Shown in pieces: positions 47,291-56,002 of a stretch of 64,000 nt of DNA. Within the stretch, counting starts at the first letter, position 1; every line of letters starts with the position of its first letter. This DNA is from Mycobacterium sp. (GTDB lineage: Bacteria; Actinomycetota; Actinomycetes; Mycobacteriales; Mycobacteriaceae): NCBI RefSeq assembly GCF_004298145.1, contig NZ_SCRH01000056.1, positions 124,001 through 188,000 of the forward strand, given 5' to 3'. The notes beneath the pieces were generated by a model that was not told the DNA's origin, did no database searches, and was given only the letters and a program-made list of their open reading frames with translations. A program made the translations under genes and the position numbers.

Positions 47291-47619
47291 GGTCGTGGCC
47301 CATACATGATCACCGCCACCCCGAGCAGGCAGATCGCCGCTCCGACGACGTCCCAGCGATCGGGGCGAAACCCGTCGACGCCCATGCCCCACAGCAACGA
47401 GCCGGCGACGAAGATTCCCCCGTACGCGGCCAGGATCCGGCCGAAGTGGGCATCGGGCTGCAACGTGGCAACGAAGCCGTAGGCGCCAAGCGCGATCACA
47501 CCCAAGCCGACCCACATCGAGCCACGATGTTCCCGCACGCCCTGCCACACCAACCAGGCCCCACCGATCTCGAACAGGGCGGCCAGCGCGAACAAAGCGA
47601 TCGATTTGGCAACCGTCAC
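47284..47619 (-). CDS. UPF0060 (YnfA) family membrane protein
   Basis: A 111-residue protein with four membrane helices: ALFALAALFEIGGAWLVWQG, WVGLGVIALGAYGFVATLQP, RILAAYGGIFVAGSLLWGMGVD, VVGAAICLLGVAVIMYGPR. These are the standard YnfA blocks (EIGGAWLVWQ, GRILAAYGG). The family is related to small multidrug-resistance transporters; activity is unproven. It is downstream of the MBL gene on the same strand (13 bp). Confidence 0.92.
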   Translation of the reverse strand: MTVAKSIALFALAALFEIGGAWLVWQGVREHRGSMWVGLGVIALGAYGFVATLQPDAHFGRILAAYGGIFVAGSLLWGMGVDGFRPDRWDVVGAAICLLGVAVIMYGPRPH

Positions 47620-47632
47620 AACACTTCTCCGG

Positions 47633-48379
47633 TCACTGGGCCAGCGAGATGGCCCGGGCCGTCGCTTCCCGGATCGGGCCGCGCCACACGTCGCCGTGGC
47701 CCGGCACCAGGATCTCGGTGTCGAGCAGCGCCAACGCGTCCAGGCTGCGCAGCGAATTCTGCTGGCTGTGGCTGAACACCTCCGGCAGCAGCTGTGGCCC
47801 GCCGTGCTTCAGCAGGGGGTGCCCGGTGATCAGTGCGTCGCCGCTGACCAAGGCGCCGTCGACCACATACGAGCAGTGCCCGCTGGTGTGCCCGGGGGTG
47901 AAAACGGCCATCGGGTGACCGGGCAGCGCGGCGGCCACGTCGGCGGTCAGCGGCCGGGTCGACGCTATGCCGTCGCGGATCAGGCCGCCGCTGCGCAGCA
48001 CGTGCAGCCCCCACGCCGCCCAGCGGGGCCGCCAAATACGCAGGGCGACATCGAGAACCGAGGCCTGCTCGAGGTACTCGCGCTTGGCGTGATCGACCTC
48101 TTCGGCGTGGCAGTACACGTCGGTGCCGTATTCGTCGGCGAACCAGATCGCCGAGCCGAGGTGGTCGATGTGGGCGTGTGTCAGCAGGATGGCGCGCACG
48201 TCGCGGGCGCCGTAGCCCAGCTGTCGCAGCGACGTCAGCACGTCGGCGCGGTCCCCGGGATATCCGGCGTCGATCAGCAGCACGCCGGTGCCGTCGACGA
48301 CCAGCGTCCAGTTAACGGCCTCTCCCCGGGCGAGGTACACCGTGTCGGTCACTTGAACGAGAGCCGGCGCCGATCCCAT
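47633..48379 (-). CDS. Metallo-beta-lactamase-fold hydrolase (Rv0406c-like)
   Basis: A 248-residue MBL-fold enzyme from the ATG at 48379. Metal ligands are LTHAHIDHLGS (HxHxDH), FTPGHTSGHCSY, the Asp in VSGDALITGH and VPGHGDVW. Similar proteins are lactonases, thioester hydrolases or glyoxalase II-like. The upstream region is the 55-bp tandem repeat, so its promoter may be partly made of repeat DNA. Confidence 0.88.
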   Translation of the reverse strand: MGSAPALVQVTDTVYLARGEAVNWTLVVDGTGVLLIDAGYPGDRADVLTSLRQLGYGARDVRAILLTHAHIDHLGSAIWFADEYGTDVYCHAEEVDHAKREYLEQASVLDVALRIWRPRWAAWGLHVLRSGGLIRDGIASTRPLTADVAAALPGHPMAVFTPGHTSGHCSYVVDGALVSGDALITGHPLLKHGGPQLLPEVFSHSQQNSLRSLDALALLDTEILVPGHGDVWRGPIREATARAISLAQ

Positions 48380-48388
48380 GCCCGCGAG

Positions 48389-48553
48389 TGTAGAAGCGAT
48401 CGCAAGCGCGGCGGAGCCGGGCGCGGCGGGTCGCGCGGGTGTGTGTAGAAGCGATCGCGAGCGCGGCGGAGCCGGGCGCGGCGGGTCGCGCGGGTGTGTG
48501 TAGAAGCGATCGCGAGCGCGGCGGAGCCGGGCGCGGCGGGTCGAGCGCGCATG
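48389..48553. repeat. 55-bp tandem repeat, three copies
   Basis: Copies at 48389-48443, 48444-48498 and 48499-48553, each starting TGTAGAAGCGATCGC and rich in GCGGCGGAGCCGGGCGCGG. Copies 1 and 2 differ at one base near the start (CGCAAG versus CGCGAG). The third diverges at its end, and a 4-base stub of a fourth follows. It fills the gap between the MBL gene start and fgd1, starting 10 bases before the MBL ATG and ending 34 bases before the fgd1 GTG. Confidence 0.93.
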
Positions 48554-48587
48554 TGTACAGGAGCGGGCCGAGGAGTAGAAAGAACGG

Positions 48588-49598
48588 GTGGCTGAACTGA
48601 AACTCGGATACAAAGCGTCCGCTGAACAATTTGCACCGCGCGAGCTCGTCGAGCTTGCTGTCGCCGCCGAAGGTCACGGCATGGACAGCGCAACCGTCAG
48701 TGACCATTTCCAGCCGTGGCGACACGAGGGCGGACACGCGCCGTTCTCACTGGCCTGGATGACCGCCGTCGGCGAACGGACCGACCGCCTCCTGCTGGGC
48801 ACCTCGGTGCTCACCCCGACCTTTCGCTACAACCCCGCCGTCATCGCGCAGGCGTTCGCCACCATGGCCTGCCTGTACCCCAACCGCGTCTTCCTCGGAG
48901 TCGGCACCGGCGAGGCGCTGAACGAGATCGCGACCGGATACCAGGGCGAGTGGCCGGAGTTCAAGGAGCGGTTCGCCCGGCTGCGCGAATCGGTGCGATT
49001 GATGCGCGAGCTGTGGCGCGGCGACCGCGTCGACTTCGACGGCGACTACTACCGGCTCAAGGGCGCCTCGATCTACGACGTGCCCGAGGGCGGGGTCCCG
49101 ATCTATGTCGCCGCCGGCGGCCCTGCGGTGGCCAAGTACGCGGGACGGGCCGGCGACGGGTTCATCTGCACGTCCGGCAAGGGCGAGGAGCTCTACCAGG
49201 ACAAGCTGATGCCGGCGGTGCGGGAGGGCGCCGCGGCCGCCGACCGCAACGTCGACGACATCGACAAGATGATCGAGATCAAGATCTCGTATGACCCCGA
49301 TCCCGAGCTGGCGCTGGAGAACACCCGGTTCTGGGCGCCGCTGTCGCTGACCGCCGAGCAGAAGCACAGCATCGACGACCCGATCGAAATGGAGAAGGCC
49401 GCCGACGCGCTGCCGATCGAGCAGGTCGCCAAGCGCTGGATCGTGGCGTCGGATCCCGACGAGGCGGTGGAGAAGGTCGGCCAGTACGTGCGGTGGGGCC
49501 TCAACCACCTGGTGTTCCACGCGCCCGGTCACGACCAGCGCCGGTTCCTGGACCTCTTCGAGAAGGACCTGGCGCCGCGGCTGCGGCGGCTGGCCTGA
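48588..49598 (+). CDS. fgd1: F420-dependent glucose-6-phosphate dehydrogenase
   Basis: A 336-residue luciferase-fold enzyme that oxidises glucose-6-phosphate to 6-phosphogluconolactone and reduces coenzyme F420. It shows KLGYKASAEQFAPRELVELAVAAE, VSDHFQPWRHEGGHAPFSLAW (His40 region), LGTSVLTPTFRYNPAVIAQAFATMA and GVGTGEALNEIA. In M. tuberculosis this enzyme feeds F420H2 to the Ddn nitroreductase that activates pretomanid and delamanid. GTG start after GAGTAGAAAGAACGG. The upstream region is a 55-bp repeat. Confidence 0.97.
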   Translation: MAELKLGYKASAEQFAPRELVELAVAAEGHGMDSATVSDHFQPWRHEGGHAPFSLAWMTAVGERTDRLLLGTSVLTPTFRYNPAVIAQAFATMACLYPNRVFLGVGTGEALNEIATGYQGEWPEFKERFARLRESVRLMRELWRGDRVDFDGDYYRLKGASIYDVPEGGVPIYVAAGGPAVAKYAGRAGDGFICTSGKGEELYQDKLMPAVREGAAAADRNVDDIDKMIEIKISYDPDPELALENTRFWAPLSLTAEQKHSIDDPIEMEKAADALPIEQVAKRWIVASDPDEAVEKVGQYVRWGLNHLVFHAPGHDQRRFLDLFEKDLAPRLRRLA

Positions 49599-49609
49599 GG
49601 GGCGGGCGA

Positions 49610-51742
49610 GTGGTCTCGGGTCCGGTGAGAGCGATCTACATCGCCGCGCCCGAGCCGGAGACCGGAAAGTCGACGATCGCGCTGGGCCTGCTGCACCGGC
49701 TGACCGCGACGGTCGCCAAAGTCGGTGTGTTCCGGCCCATTACGCGGGCCGACCGCCGCGGGTCGCCGCAGGATCCGGGCGAGGGCCGCGACTACATCCT
49801 GGAACTGCTGCTGTCCCGCACCACCGCGGGTCTGTCCTACGAGCAATGCGTCGGTGTCACCTACCAGCAGCTGCACGCGGACGGTGACGCGGCGATCGCC
49901 ACCATCGTCGACGCCTACCACGGGGTGGCCGAGGTGTGCGACGTCGTGGTGATCGTCGGCAGCGACTACTCCGAACTGGGACAGGCGACCCGGCCCGTGG
50001 AGCTTTCCACCAACGCGCGCATCGCGGTCAACCTCGGTGCGCCGCTGCTGTTGACGGTCAGCGGCGAGGGGCGGACCGCCGCGGAGGTGGCCGATGTCGT
50101 CAAGGTCTGCCTGGCCGAGCTGGACGCCCAGCACGCCCACACCGCGGCGGTGGTGGCCAACCGCTGCGCGCCGGACGGGCTGGCGGCGATCCGAAAAGAG
50201 TTGGACGAGGCGCTGGGCGCGTCGTCCTTGCGCAGCTACGTGCTGCCCGACGAACCGCTGTTGTCGGCGCCGACGGTGGCCGAGCTCCAGGAGGCGGTGA
50301 GCGGGACGCCGGTCAGCGGCGAGGAGTCCCTGCGCGAGCGCGAGGTCACCGGCGTGATGGTCGCGGGGATGACCGCCGACCACGTCCTGGAACGGCTGCG
50401 CGACGGCATGGCGGTCATCACCGCCGGCGACCGGTCGGACGTGGTGCTCGCCGTCGCCAGCGCCCATGCCGCGGAGGGCTTTCCGTCACTGTCGTGCATC
50501 GTCCTCAACGGCGGCTTCGAGCTGCATCCGTCCATCGCGGCCCTGGTCGCCGGGCTGCGGCTGCGGTTGCCCATCATCGCCACCGCGCTGGGCACCTACG
50601 ACACCGCCAGCGCGGCCGCCGCGGCCCGGGGCAGGGTGACGGCGAGCTCGCAGCGCAAGATCGACACCGCGCTGGAGCTGATGGACAGCCACGTCGATAT
50701 CACCGAACTGCTGGCGCAGCTTGCCATTCCGATTCCCACCGTGACCACGCCGCAGATGTTCATACATCAGCTGACGCTGCAGGCGCGTTCGGATCGCAAG
50801 CAAGTCGTGCTGCCGGAAGGCGACGACGACCGTATCCTGCGGTCCGCCGGGCGGGTGCTGCAGCGCCGTGTCGCCGACCTGACCATCCTGGGTGACGAAG
50901 CCCAAATCCGCCAGCGTTCAGGCGAACTCGGAGTGGATCTGGCCGACGTGAAGGTGATCGATCCGCGCACCAGCCGGTTGCGCGACGAGTTCGCCGACCA
51001 GTATGCCCAATTGCGCAAGGCGAAGGGCGTGACCGTCGAGCAGGCGCGCGAGGTCATGCGCGACGCGACGTATTTCGGCACCATGATGGTCTACAACGGC
51101 ATGGTCGACGGCATGGTATCCGGTGCCACGCACACCACGGCGCACACCGTTCGGCCCGCATTCGAGATCATCAAGACGGTCCCGGACGTCTCCACGGTGT
51201 CCAGCATCTTCCTGATGTGCCTGCCGGATCGTGTCCTGGCCTACGGCGACTGCGCGATCATCCCGAACCCGACACCGGAGCAGCTGGCCGACATCGCGAT
51301 CTCCTCGGCGCGCACCGCCGCACAGTTCGGCATCGAGCCGCGGGTCGCGATGCTGTCCTATTCGACCGGCGACTCCGGTACCGGTGCCGACGTCGACAAG
51401 GTAAGGACGGCCACGCAATTGGTGCGAGAGCGCAACCCCGGCCTTCCGGTCGACGGTCCCATCCAGTACGACGCCGCGATCGAACCGTCGGTCGCGGCCA
51501 CCAAGCTGCACGACTCGCCGGTGGCCGGACGCGCCACGGTGCTGATCTTTCCCGACCTCAACACCGGTAACAACACCTACAAGGCGGTGCAGCGCAGTGC
51601 CGGTGCGCTCGCCATCGGCCCCGTGCTGCAAGGCCTGCGCAAGCCGGTGAACGACCTGTCGAGGGGTGCGTTGGTCGAAGACATCGTGAACACCGTTGCC
51701 ATCACCGCGATTCAGGCGCAGGGCGGCCGTGATGGGAAGTAG
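49610..51742 (+). CDS. pta: Phosphate acetyltransferase
   Basis: A 710-residue class II Pta that converts acetyl-CoA and phosphate to acetyl phosphate. The N-terminal P-loop-like domain starts YIAAPEPETGKSTIALGLL; a DRTGG-type regulatory domain covers about 210-340; the catalytic PTA domain (about 385-710) has VVLPEGDDDRILRSAGRVL, GTMMVYNGMVDGMVSGATHTTAHTV and FPDLNTGNNTYKAVQRSAGA. The GTG at 49610 is preferred (GGGG nine bases upstream); a GTG at 49625 is possible. It overlaps ackA by 11 bases. Confidence 0.95.
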   Translation: MVSGPVRAIYIAAPEPETGKSTIALGLLHRLTATVAKVGVFRPITRADRRGSPQDPGEGRDYILELLLSRTTAGLSYEQCVGVTYQQLHADGDAAIATIVDAYHGVAEVCDVVVIVGSDYSELGQATRPVELSTNARIAVNLGAPLLLTVSGEGRTAAEVADVVKVCLAELDAQHAHTAAVVANRCAPDGLAAIRKELDEALGASSLRSYVLPDEPLLSAPTVAELQEAVSGTPVSGEESLREREVTGVMVAGMTADHVLERLRDGMAVITAGDRSDVVLAVASAHAAEGFPSLSCIVLNGGFELHPSIAALVAGLRLRLPIIATALGTYDTASAAAAARGRVTASSQRKIDTALELMDSHVDITELLAQLAIPIPTVTTPQMFIHQLTLQARSDRKQVVLPEGDDDRILRSAGRVLQRRVADLTILGDEAQIRQRSGELGVDLADVKVIDPRTSRLRDEFADQYAQLRKAKGVTVEQAREVMRDATYFGTMMVYNGMVDGMVSGATHTTAHTVRPAFEIIKTVPDVSTVSSIFLMCLPDRVLAYGDCAIIPNPTPEQLADIAISSARTAAQFGIEPRVAMLSYSTGDSGTGADVDKVRTATQLVRERNPGLPVDGPIQYDAAIEPSVAATKLHDSPVAGRATVLIFPDLNTGNNTYKAVQRSAGALAIGPVLQGLRKPVNDLSRGALVEDIVNTVAITAIQAQGGRDGK

Positions 51743-52892
51743 CGGCGCGCGCCTGGTGCTGGTGATCAACTCCGGCTCGTCGTCGCTGAAGTTTCAAGTG
51801 GTCGATCCCGATTCGGGCGCGGCCCGGTCGACGGGGATCGTGGAGCGGATCGGGGAGGCGGCGTCTCCGGTTCCCGACTATGACGCCGCGCTGCGCCGTG
51901 CGTTCGACACGTTGGCCGACGACGGCATCGACCTGAAGACATGCGGCGTTATCGCGGTGGGTCATCGAGTGGTGCACGGCGGCAACACCTTCCATGAGCC
52001 CACGCTGCTGGACGACGCGGTGGTCGCCAGGCTCGACGAACTGTCGGAGTTGGCGCCGCTGCACAATCCGCCCGCGCTCAAGGGAATCGAGGTCGCGCGA
52101 AAGCTGCTGCCCGACCTGCCGCATATCGCGGTGTTCGACACCGGCTTCTTCCACGACCTGCCGCCCGCGGCGGCGACCTACGCCATCGACCGCGAACTGG
52201 CGCGGCGGCATCAGATCCGCCGGTACGGCTTCCACGGCACGTCGCACCGCTACGTCAGCGAGCGGGCCGCCGCATTCCTGGACCGGCCGCTTGGCGACCT
52301 GAAACAGATTGTGCTGCATCTGGGTAACGGTTGCTCCGCGTCGGCGATCGCCGGGACCCGGCCGATCGACACCTCGATGGGGTTGACTCCGCTGGAAGGG
52401 CTGGTGATGGGTACCCGCAGCGGTGACATCGATCCTGGTGTCGTCCGCTATCTGTGCCACACGGCCGAGATGGGCGTCGACGACGTCGAGACCATGCTCA
52501 ACCACCGGTCCGGGATGTTGGGTCTGTCCGGCGAGCGTGACTTTCGCCGGCTGGCCACGATGATCGAATCCGGCGACGAGTCAGCGCAATTGGCCTATAG
52601 CGTGTTCACGCATCGGCTGCGCAAGTACATCGGCGCTTACCTGGCGGTGCTGGGGCACACCGACGTCATCAGCTTCACCGCCGGGATCGGGGAGAACGAC
52701 GTGGCGGTGCGCCGTGACGCGGTCGCCGGCATGGAGGAGCTGGGCATCGTGCTGGACGAGCGCCGCAACCTCGCCGCGGGCAGGGATGCGCGCCGGATCT
52801 CCGCCGACGACTCACCGATCGCCGTGCTGGTGATCCCGACCAACGAGGAACTGGCCATCGCGCGCGACTGTGTGGACGTGTTGGCGTCATAG
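51732..52892 (+). CDS. ackA: Acetate kinase
   Basis: A 386-residue ASKHA-fold kinase that makes acetate and ATP from acetyl phosphate. It shows LVLVINSGSSSLKFQV, GHRVVHGG, VFDTGFFHDLP, RYGFHGTSHRYVS, HLGNGCSASAI, MGLTPLEGLVMGTRSGDIDPG and FTAGIGENDVAVR. The start overlaps the pta stop by 11 bases. Together they run the acetate overflow or uptake route. Confidence 0.97.
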   Translation: MGSSGARLVLVINSGSSSLKFQVVDPDSGAARSTGIVERIGEAASPVPDYDAALRRAFDTLADDGIDLKTCGVIAVGHRVVHGGNTFHEPTLLDDAVVARLDELSELAPLHNPPALKGIEVARKLLPDLPHIAVFDTGFFHDLPPAAATYAIDRELARRHQIRRYGFHGTSHRYVSERAAAFLDRPLGDLKQIVLHLGNGCSASAIAGTRPIDTSMGLTPLEGLVMGTRSGDIDPGVVRYLCHTAEMGVDDVETMLNHRSGMLGLSGERDFRRLATMIESGDESAQLAYSVFTHRLRKYIGAYLAVLGHTDVISFTAGIGENDVAVRRDAVAGMEELGIVLDERRNLAAGRDARRISADDSPIAVLVIPTNEELAIARDCVDVLAS

Positions 52893-52975
52893 CCGATAAC
52901 CCATCAGCCGGGGCCTTGTGCACAGATGCACTCGCGGATCGGGGTTTACGTGCGATGGTTCGCGGCGTGAGGCAA

Positions 52976-53597
52976 ATGCCGTTCATCGGCAGTGAGGAGC
53001 TGGCGTCGGGAAGGCTGAGTCGCCACCAGCTGCGGGCCGCCTACGCCGACGTTATTCCCGAACGTCTACGTGCCGGAGCATGCGGAGCTGTCGCTCGAAT
53101 TGCGTATCCGCGCGGCCTGGCTGTGGTCGCGGCGGACGGCGATCATCGGGGGAGCGGCCGCGGCGGTGTTGCACGGCGCCGAATGGATCCCCGACAATGT
53201 CCCGGTCGAGCTGATACACACCAACACCCATCCCCCCGATGGTGTGCTGACGCGTCGGGAAACGCTGTGCGCCGACGAAACCGAGGTCCGCCACGGGCTC
53301 ACCGTGACCACACCGGAGCGGACCGCCTTCGACATCGGCCGGCGGGGGGCTGTGCGCTCGGCCGTTGTGCGGCTGGACGCACTTGCTCGGGCAACGGGTT
53401 TCAAGGTCGATGACGTGCTGCGTGTCGCGGCGATGCACCCTCGCTCGCCCGGGCTGCGGCGATTGGAGGCCGCGCTCGACCTGCTTGAGGAGATGGGGTG
53501 GGTCGTCGTCCGGGTCGTTGCGGAGGACCACCCAGCCAGTATCATCCGCCGGGTGCGAAAGGCGCTGGCGAAATGGACTGTGAATCCACGGCTTTGA
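52976..53597 (+). pseudogene. Broken AbiEi/DUF559-type gene (frameshift and internal deletion)
   Basis: The N-terminal frame reads MPFIGSEELASGRLSRHQLRAAYADV (from 52976). The continuing sequence lies in another frame as LFPNVYVPEHAELSLELRIRAAWLW, so one extra base lies near 53053-53060. Later, LRRLEAALDL jumps to LEEMGWVVVRVVAEDHPASIIRRVR, skipping about 75-80 residues that normally carry the nuclease-like core in this actinobacterial family (AbiEi antitoxin-like head plus DUF559 tail). The remaining piece from 53070 is open for 175 codons but is unlikely to be functional. Confidence 0.75.
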
Positions 53598-53700
53598 GTG
53601 TGAACGCACGGCTTTGAGTGTGAGCCCACGGCGGGGATTATCGGCGTGTCGTCGCCCAGTGTTCACACCGAAATCCCAGGGTTCACACTCCAAGCCCAGG
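53579..53700. repeat. 20-bp direct repeats plus inverted copies between pseudogene and pknG
   Basis: TGTGAAxxCACGGCTTTGAG occurs at 53579-53598 and 53599-53618, with a partial copy at 53619-53632. Inverted relatives carrying GTTCACAC lie near 53660-53690 (TTCACACCG; TTCACACTCCAAGCCC). The two orientations can pair, so the segment could serve as a bidirectional terminator between two converging genes. Confidence 0.75.
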
Positions 53701-53722
53701 ACGCGCGAGGGCGCCTGCAATC

Positions 53723-56002
53723 TCAGAACGTGCTGGTGGGCCGTACCCGGTTGGCCATGTCCACCAACTCGTAGCGGTGCCGCTGGGTGGGGGCGACACG
53801 GGCCAGGCTGCGCAGCGACGCTTCGACGCCCAGCCGCAGCCCGTGTTCGGTGAACGGGAAGCCGAGAATGTGGTTGGTGCTGGCCTTGTTGTCGTCCAGC
53901 CAGTCCATCGCGCAGCCCAGCACCAGCGCGCGGATCTGCAGCACGCGGGGCTCGGTGGGCGGCAGCGCCTCCACCCGTCGCGCCGCGTCCCGGATGTCCT
54001 CTTCGCTGATCTCGCTCTTGGTCCGGCCGGACAACAGGGTCACCGCGCTCGTCAGGCGCGCGGTGGTGAAGTGGCGGGAGGTGGCCGGCACCTCGTCCAG
54101 CGTGCGCACCGCGGCGCCCCGATCGCCTCCCGCGGACAGCGATCTGGCCAACCCGAACGCCGCCGAGATCACGCCGTCGTTGGTCTTCCACACCGTCTCG
54201 TAGTGCTTGTGCACGTCGACGTCGCCGGCCAGCTCGGCGGTGGCGGCCAACGCCAGCTTGGGCGCCAGCTCACCCGGGAATGTATCCAGTACCTCAATGA
54301 AATGTGTTGTGGCAGAATCGTAATCGCCAATGAGAAGGTCGGCCACGGCCTTGTACCAGACCAGCCGCCATTGCCAGCCGACCCGCTCGGCCAGGTCCTC
54401 GAGCTTGCGGGTGGCCTTGGCCACGTCGCCGAGATCCAGCAGCGCGCGGACCTCCATCAGCGGCAGCTCGACCGACTCGGACACCTCGGCTCCGTCGGCG
54501 TCGAGCGTCCCGTGCCGGGCCGCGCGCAACGAGTCCAGGGTCTGCACCGGCTGCGATAACACCGTCGCCTGCAGCACCGAGGCGGCGACGTCGGCCGGAT
54601 CGACCAGCGGCACTTGCAGTGCGGTCACGATTTCGCGGGCCGTCAGCTTCTCCGAATGGACCTGGCCGTCCAGGTACACGTCGGTGTGCGCGACCAGCAG
54701 GTCCACCCCGAAGGTCGAGCGGCTGGGGCTGAAGATGGTCGACAGCCCGGGCCGCGGCACCCCGCTGTCGTGGGCCACCACCTCGCGCAGCACACCGATC
54801 AATTGCGCGGACATCTCCTCGGTGCTGGCGAACCGACGTCGCGGGTCGGGATCGGCGGCGCGGCGCAGCAGCCGGTGGAAGGAGTCGTAGGTGGCCAGCA
54901 CCGGGTCGTGCTCGGGCAGCCCGTCGGCGTAGCGGCCGTTGCGGGTGCGCAGGTTGAGCGTGAGCGCCGCCAGCGTGCGACCCACCGTGTAGATGTCGGT
55001 GGCGACCGTCGGCCCCGTCCGCACGATCTCCGGCGCCTGGAAACCCGGTGTGCCATAAAGGTATCCGAACGAATTGATCCGCGACACCGCACCAAGGTCG
55101 ATCAGCTTGAGCTGGTCTTCGGTGAGCATGATGTTCTCCGGCTTCAGGTCGTTGTAGACCAGGCCGATGGAGTGCAGATAGCTCAGCGCGGGCAGGATTT
55201 CCAGCAGGTAGGCGATGGCCTCGGCGACGGGGAGTTTCTCACCCTTCCCATGGTTGAGCGGCTGCCCGCCGACGTACTCCATGACGATGTAGCCGACCGG
55301 ATTCCCGCGCTGGTCCCTGTGCTCGACGAAGTTGAAGATCTGCACGATCTGCGGGTGGACCACCTCGGCCAAAAACTGCCGTTCGGCCATCGCGATCGCC
55401 TGCGCCTCGGCGTCGCCGGAGTGCACCAGGCCCTTGAGCACGACGGGGCGGCCGTTGACGTTGTGGTCGACGGCCAGGTACACCCAGCCCAGTCCGCCGT
55501 GCGCGATGCAGCCCTTCACCTCGTATTGGTGGGCGATGATGTCCCCGGGATTGAGTTGCGGCAGAAACGAATACGGGCTGCCGCAGGCCGGGCACCAACC
55601 CTCCGAGGTGCCCTTCTCCTTCTTGCTGGACCGGCCCACCGGCTTCCCGCAGTTCCAGCAGAAGCGCTTGGACTCGGGGACCACGGGGTTGATCATCAGC
55701 GCTTCGCGCGGGTCGATGTCGCGTCCCCGCGGAATCTCGACCAGCCCACCGCCGAGCTGCCTGACCGGCGGCAGCGCGCGCGTCGCGACCGTCATGCGGT
55801 CGGGGGTGTCGGTGTCCAGGGCGCCCAGCGGAAAGTCGTCGTCGTCATCGTCGAAGTCGGGCCGGAACAGCGCCTGCGTGGCCTGCAGCCGCCCCGTCGA
55901 GGCGCCGCCGGCGACCTCCGCCGGCTGGGTGCCCGGGTTCACGTCTGCCACGTCTTCCGGCCCGGATTCCGGCTGCTCGGTTGGCTTATCCGGCTCGGCC
56001 AT
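53723..56002 (-). CDS. pknG: PknG, soluble Ser/Thr protein kinase
   Basis: A 759-residue kinase with a disordered acidic N-terminus (FRPDFDDDDDDF), a rubredoxin-like domain (CWNCGKPVG and WCPACGSPYS), a kinase domain (about 160-400) with CIAHGGLGWVYLA, VVLKGLV (ATP Lys), YNDLKPENIM (catalytic loop, lacking the usual HRD Arg) and LIDLGAVSRI, then a C-terminal TPR domain. It phosphorylates GarA and so controls 2-oxoglutarate dehydrogenase and glutamate metabolism; in pathogens it also blocks lysosomal delivery. Its ATG shares a base with the glnH stop (TGATG). Rv0410c orthologue. Confidence 0.97.
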   Translation of the reverse strand: MAEPDKPTEQPESGPEDVADVNPGTQPAEVAGGASTGRLQATQALFRPDFDDDDDDFPLGALDTDTPDRMTVATRALPPVRQLGGGLVEIPRGRDIDPREALMINPVVPESKRFCWNCGKPVGRSSKKEKGTSEGWCPACGSPYSFLPQLNPGDIIAHQYEVKGCIAHGGLGWVYLAVDHNVNGRPVVLKGLVHSGDAEAQAIAMAERQFLAEVVHPQIVQIFNFVEHRDQRGNPVGYIVMEYVGGQPLNHGKGEKLPVAEAIAYLLEILPALSYLHSIGLVYNDLKPENIMLTEDQLKLIDLGAVSRINSFGYLYGTPGFQAPEIVRTGPTVATDIYTVGRTLAALTLNLRTRNGRYADGLPEHDPVLATYDSFHRLLRRAADPDPRRRFASTEEMSAQLIGVLREVVAHDSGVPRPGLSTIFSPSRSTFGVDLLVAHTDVYLDGQVHSEKLTAREIVTALQVPLVDPADVAASVLQATVLSQPVQTLDSLRAARHGTLDADGAEVSESVELPLMEVRALLDLGDVAKATRKLEDLAERVGWQWRLVWYKAVADLLIGDYDSATTHFIEVLDTFPGELAPKLALAATAELAGDVDVHKHYETVWKTNDGVISAAFGLARSLSAGGDRGAAVRTLDEVPATSRHFTTARLTSAVTLLSGRTKSEISEEDIRDAARRVEALPPTEPRVLQIRALVLGCAMDWLDDNKASTNHILGFPFTEHGLRLGVEASLRSLARVAPTQRHRYELVDMANRVRPTSTF

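Noticed and set aside
48389..48553. CRISPR array
   Set aside because: Three 55-bp units are directly adjacent with no spacers and no cas genes; it is a simple tandem repeat.
53070..53597. Intact 175-residue protein
   Set aside because: The family head lies in a different frame just upstream and the core domain is deleted, so it is treated as a pseudogene.
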